Part shown: positions 32,864-41,034 of the stretch, one piece after another | Numbering within the stretch: the stretch's first letter is position 1 | Layout of the letters: each line of letters starts with the position of its first letter | Assembly: GCA_965230535.1 (NCBI GenBank) | Contig: OZ246010.1 | Coordinates: forward strand, 124,001 to 188,000 | Source: JAUILH01 sp965230535 | Lineage (GTDB): Bacteria; Bacteroidota; Bacteroidia; Flavobacteriales_D; JAUILH01 | Direction of reading: 5' to 3' | DNA: 64,000 bases | Made by a program: the position numbers and the translations under genes | Notes under the pieces: model-generated | Told to the model about the DNA's origin: nothing | Databases searched by the model: none | Seen by the model: only the letters and a program-made list of their open reading frames with translations

Positions 32864-35293
32864 CTATTGTTTGATCACTTTATAAACTTTGGTTTGATCG
32901 TTAGCTTCAAGCTTTAAGAAATAAACTCCTTTGCTATATCCACTTAAATCAATAGTTGTTTGATCTTTAGCTACACCGTTGTTTTGATAAACCAGTGTAC
33001 CATCAATTTTATACACGGTTAGGTTGGCTTTATTAATCCCCTCCAGAGTCACATTAATGATGTTTTTCGCCGGGTTAGGGAAAATGTTAACCCCTCCAAA
33101 CAGATCATTCTCATCAATACCAACATTGTGAACACTCTCACAAGCAGAAGTATCAACACAACCACCTACAGTAACTTCTACAGCGTAATTGCCATTTGCA
33201 GAAGCAGTAAATATTTGGTTGGTCTCTCCTGTAAGCATAGCAAAACTGTTATCGCAATCCAACCACTGGTAAACCGCACCACTTTCATTGGAAGTCAATG
33301 ATGGTGAGTTGTTAGTAACTGTTACATCAATAGCAGGCAACACAGTTAAGTTAATAGTAACTGTAGAATCGCAGCCATTAGGACCAACGTTTGTAAATAC
33401 TTCCACTCCAGTTGGGTTTGCAGCATTGTATGTAGTTCCATTAACGACAATACTGTCGGTATTACAAATAGTACTGGTTACAGATCCTGTTAAAGCAGGT
33501 AGCACAGTTAAGTTGACAGTAACCGTTGAATCACAGTTATTAGGACCAACGTTTGTAAATACTTCTACTCCTGTTGGATTTGCAGCATTGTATGTCGTTC
33601 CATTAACTACAATGCTGTCATTATTACAAATGGTACTAGTTAAAGATCCTGTTAAAGCAGGCAGCACATTTAAGTTGATAGTAACCGTTGAATCGCAGCC
33701 ATTAGGACCAACGTTTGTAAATACTTCTACTCCTGATGGATTTGCAGCATTGTATGTTGTCCCGTTAACGACAACACTGTCAGTATTACAAATAGTAGAA
33801 GTCTCGGATCCTGTTAAAGCAGGCAACACATTTAAGTTGATAGTAACTGTAGAGTCACAGTTGTTTGGACCAACATTTGTAAATACTTCTACTCCAGTTG
33901 GGTTTGCAGCATTGTATGTTGTTCCGTTAACGACAACACTGCCATTATTACAAATAGTAGAAGTCTCGGATCCTGTTAATGGAACCAATACTTCAACATC
34001 AAAAGAACAACTGTCTATATTTCCAGCAGCATCAGTCACGTAATATTTAACTGAGGTTATACCCTGGTTAAAAGATGTACCGCTTGCATCAGAAGAACCT
34101 GTTCCGGTAGTAGCACCAGTTAAGGCATAAGTTACAGTTTCTCCAGGACAATTATCTGAAGTAGTCGGTGCAATACTATTAACAGTAGGGACACATGAAA
34201 CAACATTGCCCGGGCAGGTGATTGTAGGAATTTCAGTATCATTAACAGTTACCGTAAATGAGCACGTATCTGTAACAGAACCAGCTGTAACAACAAATGT
34301 ATTGGTTGTTACACCAACAGGGAAAGTTGCTCCACTGGCCAAACCAGCAATTTGTGCAGTACTAACTGGAATGGTTGACCATGAGATAATAACTTCTCCA
34401 TGTCCTGAATTAGCCCCGCCAGTATTGTTTTGGTTGGTACCTCCATTAAATGAAGCTCCTCCGCCACCAACACCGGCACTAGAGTTACCTCCTGAACCTC
34501 CGCCAGAGTAGCCACCGCCGCCGCCGCCGACAACGTGAGAAGATCCAGAACCTCCTCCACCAAAACCACCTCTGGCATTTCCGTTAGCGGTTCCTCCGGA
34601 GCCTCCGTTTAAAAATGCTAAACCTCCTGTATTTCCAGTCCAGCCATCTGCTCCATTGGTCAACAGACCGCCACCAGCACCAGACTGAAAACCACTAGCA
34701 CCAACACTTCCGCCATTTCCAGCGGTTCCACCGGCACCTCCACCGGCAGCACCAGTTCCACCAGTGGTAGTAATATTTCCATGTTTGTCAGGAGAATCTG
34801 TGGTCTGGGAAGATCCACCACCACCTCCGGCTACGACTAATGGATTGTTAGAAGCATCTGTTACAAATGATCCACCACCACCACCATTACCATTGGTTGT
34901 AGCTGGTTGTTCTCCGACCAAAATGTTTAAGGTTGAGCCAGGTGTTACGTTAAAATCTCCAATCATTATTGCACCTAACCCAGGAGAGTGAGTTGAAGAG
35001 GTATTGTACCCTCCTTCAGCTCCTCTGGCTTCAATTCTAATTGAAGTAACGCCTGCGGGAACTGTCCAGGTATCAATTGCGCCGGTATAAGAGAATGTAG
35101 TTGAAGTATTCGGACATGGGTTTGTGCCAACCGGAGCAGTATAATTTACTACAGCACCACAAGTACCATTGTCATTACTTACAACAGTATTTCCAGGGCA
35201 TGTAATCGTAGGGCATTGAGCCGATCCTGCCAAACTGCCAAATACTGCAACTAAGCTTAAGGATATATTAAGTATTGATTTTTTCATGGTCAT
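32864..35293 (-). CDS. Secreted glycine-rich, HYR and tandem-repeat protein with T9SS type A domain
   Basis: 809 residues. Signal peptide 1-25 (ending GSAQ; starts at 35293 or at the ATG two codons on). Residues 75-305 form a glycine-rich domain (GGGGGSFVTDASN, VAGGGGGSS, GGGGSGSSHVVGGGGGGYSGG) like the one in some bacterial surface proteins and in ALK/LTK receptors. Residues 305-438 are HYR-like, with TITCPGN motifs. Residues 439-654 hold four near-identical 54-residue repeats (TYNAANPTGVEVFTNVGP core). After an Ig-like stretch comes a type A sorting domain from about 735 (NIFPNPAKN start, KGVYFLKLEAN end). It would be a surface or released structural protein. The gene upstream ends 6 bases before its start. 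Confidence 0.85.
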   Translation of the reverse strand: MTMKKSILNISLSLVAVFGSLAGSAQCPTITCPGNTVVSNDNGTCGAVVNYTAPVGTNPCPNTSTTFSYTGAIDTWTVPAGVTSIRIEARGAEGGYNTSSTHSPGLGAIMIGDFNVTPGSTLNILVGEQPATTNGNGGGGGSFVTDASNNPLVVAGGGGGSSQTTDSPDKHGNITTTGGTGAAGGGAGGTAGNGGSVGASGFQSGAGGGLLTNGADGWTGNTGGLAFLNGGSGGTANGNARGGFGGGGSGSSHVVGGGGGGYSGGGSGGNSSAGVGGGGASFNGGTNQNNTGGANSGHGEVIISWSTIPVSTAQIAGLASGATFPVGVTTNTFVVTAGSVTDTCSFTVTVNDTEIPTITCPGNVVSCVPTVNSIAPTTSDNCPGETVTYALTGATTGTGSSDASGTSFNQGITSVKYYVTDAAGNIDSCSFDVEVLVPLTGSETSTICNNGSVVVNGTTYNAANPTGVEVFTNVGPNNCDSTVTINLNVLPALTGSETSTICNTDSVVVNGTTYNAANPSGVEVFTNVGPNGCDSTVTINLNVLPALTGSLTSTICNNDSIVVNGTTYNAANPTGVEVFTNVGPNNCDSTVTVNLTVLPALTGSVTSTICNTDSIVVNGTTYNAANPTGVEVFTNVGPNGCDSTVTINLTVLPAIDVTVTNNSPSLTSNESGAVYQWLDCDNSFAMLTGETNQIFTASANGNYAVEVTVGGCVDTSACESVHNVGIDENDLFGGVNIFPNPAKNIINVTLEGINKANLTVYKIDGTLVYQNNGVAKDQTTIDLSGYSKGVYFLKLEANDQTKVYKVIKQ
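33332..33979 (-). repeat. Four tandem 162-bp coding repeats
   Basis: Four in-frame units of 54 residues each, running LTGS...NVLPA, differ at only a few positions, for example CNNGS / CNTDS / CNNDS / CNTDS and GPNN / GPNG. The high DNA identity suggests recent duplication and possible length variation by slippage or recombination. Confidence 0.9.
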
Positions 35294-35299
35294 TTAATA

Positions 35300-35701
35300 T
35301 TAATTGCGAACGATTGATATGGAAAAATTATTTAATGATTCAGAACCTGAAACAGGCACAAGCATTGTTGCATCAAAGATTTCTATGGAATTCAGACTCT
35401 GAATTTTATTAGTTTGATTACTAATTAATTCTTTGTCATCATGCGTCAATGACCAATCAATCTCAATCATCTTATTGATGGTGTTTTCAAATTTTATTTT
35501 CACAAAAGTTTGATCACCATCATGGTGTTTACTCAAATAAACTTTAACGCCCTCTTCTTTCTTTAGGAACACCCAGTCGTCACTACTTTGATCGAACGTT
35601 GGGGTAATTTTTGAGTCGTGATGGCTGGCGTTTGCATTTTCCATCGAAACTCCAAGTAAGGTCATGACTAGCAGTACCTTTAATGTTTTTTTCAATTTCA
35701 T
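35300..35701 (-). CDS. Small secreted unknown protein
   Basis: 133 residues with a signal peptide (about 1-24, ending NANA). The mature part begins SHHDSKITPTFDQSSDDWVF and contains KIKFENTINKMIEIDWSLTHDDKEL, a single beta-rich domain I do not recognise. There is no sorting domain, so it is probably periplasmic. The stop is 6 bases before the glycine-rich repeat protein start, so the two form an operon and it may help secrete or process that protein. Confidence 0.65.
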   Translation of the reverse strand: MKLKKTLKVLLVMTLLGVSMENANASHHDSKITPTFDQSSDDWVFLKKEEGVKVYLSKHHDGDQTFVKIKFENTINKMIEIDWSLTHDDKELISNQTNKIQSLNSIEIFDATMLVPVSGSESLNNFSISIVRN

Positions 35702-35794
35702 ATAAGTAAATGTTGATATTATTTGCTGTTCAATGTATAAGTTTTTTTCGACAAAACAGCCAGCTCTATTGCCCTTTTAAAGTCGGAAAGTCAT

Positions 35795-35815
35795 ATATCC
35801 CTGAATACCGTTAAA
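35795..35815. promoter_or_regulatory. Intergenic motif ATATCCCTGAAT (copy 3)
   Basis: Same 12 bases as at 15269-15286 (minus strand) and 22135-22146, followed by ACCGTTA. It lies about 95 bases upstream of the start of the secreted gene at 35701. Confidence 0.35.
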
Positions 35816-35930
35816 TCAAAATAACCGAGTACAGGGATACACTCACGATCTATACTCGCTTGATGCGAAATCATGTCAAGAATCATGTTGTCCAGACGGG
35901 TAATTTTAGGGGTTTGGAACCCTATGAGCT

Positions 35931-35982
35931 AAAAAAATGTTACCAGTCTAATTTATCGTACGACATTTGACTGGTAACATTT
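35931..35982 (-). terminator. Terminator of the DUF2157-like/PqiA-like operon
   Basis: Perfect 14-bp arms AAATGTTACCAGTC (35935-35948) and GACTGGTAACATTT (35969-35982) with a 20-base loop; on the minus strand the stem is followed by a T run. It starts 10 bases past the membrane gene stop. Confidence 0.8.
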
Positions 35983-35992
35983 AGGACTTACA

Positions 35993-37690
35993 TTATACTT
36001 TTGGAGTATCATCAGGAGTACCGTCCTGAGTATCATTTGGAGTGTCCGAATCAGGCTTATCCTGTGAATCATTTTTTGGTTCTTCTGGTTTACTCTCTGT
36101 TGAAGGAGGTTCCTGCGCAGGAGTCTCATTCGTTTCAGAAGAAGAATCGTTTCCTCCTCCTACACTATCAGAAATATCATCTGTGATTTCGGTAATCGAC
36201 GACTTGATGTCATCCACGCTAATTGAGCTTACCGATCCAATGGCATCATCCAAGAGGTTTTCATTGCCATCATCAGCAGTGTCATCCGAAACACTCCATT
36301 GTTGCTTCACATACTGCACAATTCCAACCATTACCAAACCAAAGAACATTAACAAGATTCCTACCATGCTTAAGGATGGATCCTTCACTAACTTGTCTCC
36401 AACGTTTGCTATGATTTTTTCAATTACCAACACTATTCCTAAAATGGAGCCAATGATAATCAATGGGGCAAATCGCATTTTTAATCCCTCCTGAACATAA
36501 AACCAGGCCAATGCAAATCCATATGCCGTAAAGAGAATATAACCGATATCTGAGCCTACCAGGGAAGCCAGGAATAGTACTGCCGGAAAGGCCAATAGAA
36601 AGTAGTTGATCTTTATATTCTTGGCTTCAATTTCTTTCTTGTAGAATAAATAAGTCAGTGCACCAATGATTATGATGAACAATAAGCCAGTAGCCGTTGA
36701 GAAATAGAACTTCTTACTCAACTTAAATCCACTATACAACATCATTTTCATGCCTGATTTATTGGCCATAATGATCGTCATATATATTGCCATGAATACT
36801 AAATTTGTTGAACCAGGTCTGTAGAAGAACCATGTTCCCTTAGCGTAGTATCTTTTAGATAACAAATACATTAATGGTAAAATCACCATCAAACCAAGTG
36901 TTGGATACCCTCCGGACAATGCCATTCCATTCTGAACTGCAGCCCCTACAAAAAGTCCTCCTAAAATGGCCTCTTTTATTCCGATAACACCTTTCGCTTT
37001 TTCCAATTGAATTTTAAGGAATGGTACCAGGGCGGCTAAAAACAGCCAGGTTAATTGAAGCAACCAAGGGTACTTATCTCCTATTACTCTGGTGAAGAAT
37101 TCCACTTCACGCGGACCAGCAGCAGCCAAAGCTGTTCCTCCCATTAAGGCAACTACATAGAGCATGAAAAACAGATAGACACAAGCCGTAACCGATGAAT
37201 TGTGCTTATAGATTAAAAACAATCCCAAAGACAGAATCATGAAGAAGATGATTTTGTTATTGATAAAGTCTATCTCAAAAGCATAAAGTGCTGAGGGTAA
37301 AGAAATGGCGACACAGATAAAGAACAATGGCAGCAGAATTTCTTTCCACAGTTTAGATTTTCTGAATTGAGATAAATACAGATAGTACAAACCACCTCCA
37401 ATTGCCGCAGGAATCAGAGACATGATTTTGAAGAACTTTTTAAGTCCATCTTCCTGAAAGAGTTTTTCTCTGTCAAAAAACATGTCTCCAATAATGATCA
37501 GGAGTCCAATCACTGTAAGATAACCTCCAATAAGGCCCAGATATCTTTTGAAAAACTTATAGAGTCCGTGCTCGTTTCTGGCTTCAGCGGAAGACTGAAT
37601 CTTCTCGGCAGTTGACTGGTCAATCTCACCATCATTCCTTAGGTCCGACAGGGTTTGCTTTAACCAGTTAAGGTGTATGTACTTTTCCAT
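35993..37690 (-). CDS. Polytopic membrane protein, DUF2157-like
   Basis: 565 residues. The N-terminus (LNWLKQTLSDLRNDGEIDQS) is a soluble helix like that of DUF2157 proteins, followed by about 12-14 membrane helices between residues 45 and 460. A long acidic, proline- and serine-rich tail (about 470-565, ending DGTPDDTPKV) is probably cytoplasmic and disordered. Function unknown. Its start overlaps the end of the upstream PqiA-like gene by 23 bases, so the two proteins are likely made together. Confidence 0.65.
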   Translation of the reverse strand: MEKYIHLNWLKQTLSDLRNDGEIDQSTAEKIQSSAEARNEHGLYKFFKRYLGLIGGYLTVIGLLIIIGDMFFDREKLFQEDGLKKFFKIMSLIPAAIGGGLYYLYLSQFRKSKLWKEILLPLFFICVAISLPSALYAFEIDFINNKIIFFMILSLGLFLIYKHNSSVTACVYLFFMLYVVALMGGTALAAAGPREVEFFTRVIGDKYPWLLQLTWLFLAALVPFLKIQLEKAKGVIGIKEAILGGLFVGAAVQNGMALSGGYPTLGLMVILPLMYLLSKRYYAKGTWFFYRPGSTNLVFMAIYMTIIMANKSGMKMMLYSGFKLSKKFYFSTATGLLFIIIIGALTYLFYKKEIEAKNIKINYFLLAFPAVLFLASLVGSDIGYILFTAYGFALAWFYVQEGLKMRFAPLIIIGSILGIVLVIEKIIANVGDKLVKDPSLSMVGILLMFFGLVMVGIVQYVKQQWSVSDDTADDGNENLLDDAIGSVSSISVDDIKSSITEITDDISDSVGGGNDSSSETNETPAQEPPSTESKPEEPKNDSQDKPDSDTPNDTQDGTPDDTPKV

Positions 37691-38648
37691 TGTTAGTTGG
37701 TTTTAAATGTTTTGAAACCAAAAAATAGGAAATTATTGAGAGAATTACATAGGCTGAGAAGAAATAGATACCAACAAGTACGTTAGAGTCCGTAGTGATG
37801 CCCAGATTTAAATTGTAAAATGAAATATACCCAAGATAAGTCGCAACTACCATGACATCCGCCATACTCCATTTTCCAATGAAGCCGATAAAACTCTTAA
37901 GTCTTGGGTAACTTTTGAATCGTTCGAATAAAAGGAAACATAGAGATAACACTATTTTTATAAGCGGCACAACCACACTAAACAGGCCTATAGCGATTGC
38001 CACAAAATAGTTGTTTTGCTTCCAAAGCAAAGTAATTAGATCGTAAATGGATTTGCTCTGGTAGAAAAAATACATACGACCTTCAAATACATGAGTTCTG
38101 TCATTAAATACGTCATCCAGCCCCAGTGAATTATAAGCCACATTTGCCAATGCATTGACGCCCTTAATTCTATCTCCTACTTCCTGCAGTTTGATGTCCA
38201 CTTCAAAATCATCTTTGTAAGCTTCCATCTCTATCATAGGGCAGATGATTCCGTAGACCAGTAAAACCACAGATACTCCGAGAATGGAAACTCCCATCCA
38301 ACGAGCCGTTGCTTTTTTGAAAACGTATAACAAGGTAAGCAAGAGTAATCCTGACAAGCCTGCAATTAGAGTATAAATTCCGTTCTGATTGGCTTCATCC
38401 TGAAGTGCTTCTAACTCCTGAACGGCATCTTCAGACACATAGCGCATCACACCATATTGTGAATCTTCAAAAATGTAGGCATTGACATTGAGCAGGCGAT
38501 CTTCCCACGTTAGAATCTCAGTAGTTTCTGTTTTCAGGTGATAATAATCGTATTGCGCTGAATAAGATTCGTACCCGAAATACGCCACTCCGACAAGTGT
38601 CAACAGTAATACTAGAAAAAATGGCCAACTAGTTTTATTACTATTCAT
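37668..38648 (-). CDS. PqiA-like membrane protein
   Basis: 326 residues with an N-terminal helix (8-27), a periplasmic stretch and four further helices. The segment IGKWSMADVMVVATYLGYI is the paraquat-inducible protein A signature (K-W-S-M-x-D-V), and the last helices fit that family. PqiA and YebS-type proteins are inner-membrane parts of lipid-transfer or envelope-stress systems paired with MCE proteins, but no MCE protein gene is nearby. Here it is paired by a 23-base overlap with the DUF2157-like gene. Confidence 0.75.
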   Translation of the reverse strand: MNSNKTSWPFFLVLLLTLVGVAYFGYESYSAQYDYYHLKTETTEILTWEDRLLNVNAYIFEDSQYGVMRYVSEDAVQELEALQDEANQNGIYTLIAGLSGLLLLTLLYVFKKATARWMGVSILGVSVVLLVYGIICPMIEMEAYKDDFEVDIKLQEVGDRIKGVNALANVAYNSLGLDDVFNDRTHVFEGRMYFFYQSKSIYDLITLLWKQNNYFVAIAIGLFSVVVPLIKIVLSLCFLLFERFKSYPRLKSFIGFIGKWSMADVMVVATYLGYISFYNLNLGITTDSNVLVGIYFFSAYVILSIISYFLVSKHLKPTNNGKVHTP

Positions 38649-38676
38649 AGGCTCAAATTAAACCAAAAAAACAGGT

Positions 38677-41034
38677 CTAAATCTTAATAAACCTTAAAGT
38701 TTGATTGTACATGCCATCCGTCAAACGAATGAAGTAAAGGCCTTTCGAGTATTGAAAAGTATGAATAGGCTCATTGTTGCGAACTACTCCCGACTCAATA
38801 AATCGTCCTTGTGCATTGTAAATTCTGTAGGAAGCACGTCCTGTAGAACCTAAATCAATGTTGATAATGCCTTCTGTTGGATTGGGGTATAAACTAAAGA
38901 CTGAGTGTCCCACTTTATCTACAGAACTTACCACACCTTCTGAAACAAGAAAACGGTCTATGGCATATTCCGTTACGTTTACCAAAGTATCTAAATCAGA
39001 CACATAAACGTTTAGTCTAATGCTATCGGATAAATTTGGTAAGAAATCAAGTACTCTAAAGGCTTTATCAACCCACTGTGATTCCGGTTTCCCTTCGTAC
39101 ATACTGTCGATAACCACCGTTCCAAATCCATCCATTTCCAGGGAAACGAAAGCAGTATCATCCAGCGGATAAGGACCGTATTGTGTGAAGAACCAATCTG
39201 CATAGTTGATATAAGGGTTGGTGTAAGTACTCAAATCCATTTTAGGAGAGAACAATTCTGCTGCACCATAATCTACATCATCAAAATCTCCATTCATTCC
39301 ACCATTACCTGTCATGTAGCAGTACTCTCCACAATCAAATTCAGCGTCTTTATCGGGATTAGAAATGTTTGGAAAGGCTCCGGTTCCAAGTGGAATATCG
39401 CGCACAAAAGCTCCTGTTGCAGCAGTTGCTGTGGTGTCCCAGCCAAGGTCGAGAGAAAAGTTATCCTGGTAACCGTCTTCAAGTACCATAATTACCGTGT
39501 CGTTTACACTATCATAGTAATCCAAAGGTGCACATTGTCCTATTTTACCCCACTTACCTACTACCAAGTCGTAATAATCTTCATAGAATCCCGGAATGAT
39601 TACACAGCCATTTGCATCTGTGGTTAATTCGAAATTGAAATCCTGATTGTACATATGCACAGCGCCACCTTCAATTGGGTTTCCACTCCCCTGTTCCTCC
39701 AGTTTCACTACCATGGTAAATGGAATTTTAGGAACAAGTGCCATGTTTTGAACAACCACATTTCCTGAAGTCAAATTCACGTTAAACGCAGTATCAGGGA
39801 AATACCCTGGTTTATAGAAAGCTACATCATATGCTCCCGGCACACCAATACCAGCTTCATACTGTCCGGCTAAATTTGTGTACTCCACCTGGGTTGGTGC
39901 AAGTATTTTTGCCGTAGCGTTTGGAATTGGTCCAGTAGTAACCTGATCCGTTACCTGTCCTTCTAAGTAACAACCTCTGGTATAATTGGCTCCAAGAATA
40001 AATAAGCCTGTTTGTCTGTCACTAATGATGATATTTCCCGAAGGCAACCATGGATAAGCACCCCAACATCCTTCGAAACCAGATCCGGTAAATGGAGATG
40101 AGTCGAAATACCCTACTTCAATAATGTTACTTGGATTGGAGACATCATGAATGGTAACACCATCTCGGTAATAGGACGTTACCAGATATTCATTGATAAA
40201 ATGTGTGTTGTGCGGAATGACATTTTCTCCCGGAGACGATTGCACCTTATCCAGCTCAATGATATTTAAAGGATCGGAAACATCATAGGCAGCAATGTAG
40301 GCGTTACTTACTTCATCTGTAGTATAAGCATATTTTCTATCGTCAGAAGTCCATACATTATGTGTAAAATTAGAAGGTGTATTTGTAGACCCCAGATAAA
40401 CCGGATTGGTTCTGTCTGTGACATCAACCATAGATAAGAATCCATCATTGATATGGCCTAAGAACATGGTATCTGCGTAAACTACCCCATCGTGCACATA
40501 CCAATTTTCGAAGAAACCTACTTCTGTTGGGTTTTCCGGATCTGTATTTAAATCAAGTATTCTAACTCCTCCATTGTCAAGATTTGATCCGAAAATGTAG
40601 CAATACCCAGAACTATCTATGTACAAATTATGAGCTGAAAGTAATTCATTCCCGGGTGTACCATACCAATGCATGGTGTCAATTCCTGAGGCATTTGGCA
40701 ATGAAGATAAATCGAGAATTAATAGCCCTTCCGGAGCCTCTGTTGTCACATAAGCATGGTTATTCCACGTTTTCAGGTCTCTCCAAACTGAGTTTAAGCC
40801 GGATTTCCAAAATACTTCAACAGGACTGGATGGTGTGGTCACATCAACTATTGAGACACCATCGGTGGTTCCGATTAAAGCATACTCATTTCCCGAACCA
40901 TCTACATATCCCCAAATATCATTAAGCGACACGCTGTGACTATCTTGAACGGCATAATGTCCTAATTGCGTCATGTTGAGCTGTGACATTCCTAAAAAAG
41001 GCAACAGGCACAGAATTGATAAGAAATACTTCAT
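38677..41034 (-). CDS. LVIVD-propeller (choice-of-anchor B) protein with T9SS type A domain, copy 2
   Basis: 785 residues with a signal peptide (1-17). Residues 18-350 form a beta propeller of LVIVD-type repeats (SIVDVTTPSSPVEVFW, LLILDLSSLPNASG, RILDLNTDPENPTEVG, TIHDVSNPSNIIEVGYF). Residues 360-520 hold two carboxypeptidase-regulatory-like beta sandwiches, and 520-690 a jelly-roll-like region. The C-terminal 80 residues are a type A sorting domain (SLYPNPTEGIINI start, KGLYFIRLTDGM end). It would be surface-bound or released; the ligand is unknown. The start shares one base with the stop of the upstream paralogue (TAATG on the minus strand). Confidence 0.83.
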   Translation of the reverse strand: MKYFLSILCLLPFLGMSQLNMTQLGHYAVQDSHSVSLNDIWGYVDGSGNEYALIGTTDGVSIVDVTTPSSPVEVFWKSGLNSVWRDLKTWNNHAYVTTEAPEGLLILDLSSLPNASGIDTMHWYGTPGNELLSAHNLYIDSSGYCYIFGSNLDNGGVRILDLNTDPENPTEVGFFENWYVHDGVVYADTMFLGHINDGFLSMVDVTDRTNPVYLGSTNTPSNFTHNVWTSDDRKYAYTTDEVSNAYIAAYDVSDPLNIIELDKVQSSPGENVIPHNTHFINEYLVTSYYRDGVTIHDVSNPSNIIEVGYFDSSPFTGSGFEGCWGAYPWLPSGNIIISDRQTGLFILGANYTRGCYLEGQVTDQVTTGPIPNATAKILAPTQVEYTNLAGQYEAGIGVPGAYDVAFYKPGYFPDTAFNVNLTSGNVVVQNMALVPKIPFTMVVKLEEQGSGNPIEGGAVHMYNQDFNFELTTDANGCVIIPGFYEDYYDLVVGKWGKIGQCAPLDYYDSVNDTVIMVLEDGYQDNFSLDLGWDTTATAATGAFVRDIPLGTGAFPNISNPDKDAEFDCGEYCYMTGNGGMNGDFDDVDYGAAELFSPKMDLSTYTNPYINYADWFFTQYGPYPLDDTAFVSLEMDGFGTVVIDSMYEGKPESQWVDKAFRVLDFLPNLSDSIRLNVYVSDLDTLVNVTEYAIDRFLVSEGVVSSVDKVGHSVFSLYPNPTEGIINIDLGSTGRASYRIYNAQGRFIESGVVRNNEPIHTFQYSKGLYFIRLTDGMYNQTLRFIKI

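Noticed and set aside
33332..33979. Tandem repeats as a CRISPR array
   Set aside because: The units are 162 bp, directly adjacent with no spacers, and in frame within a secreted protein.
33288..34043. Long open frame on the plus strand across the repeat region
   Set aside because: It is a mirror of the four coding repeats in the minus-strand gene, whose sequence happens to avoid stop codons on the other strand; it has no signal peptide, domain or promoter.
34206..34511. Proline-rich open frame on the plus strand
   Set aside because: It is the complement of the glycine-rich coding stretch (GGN codons read as NCC), not a gene.
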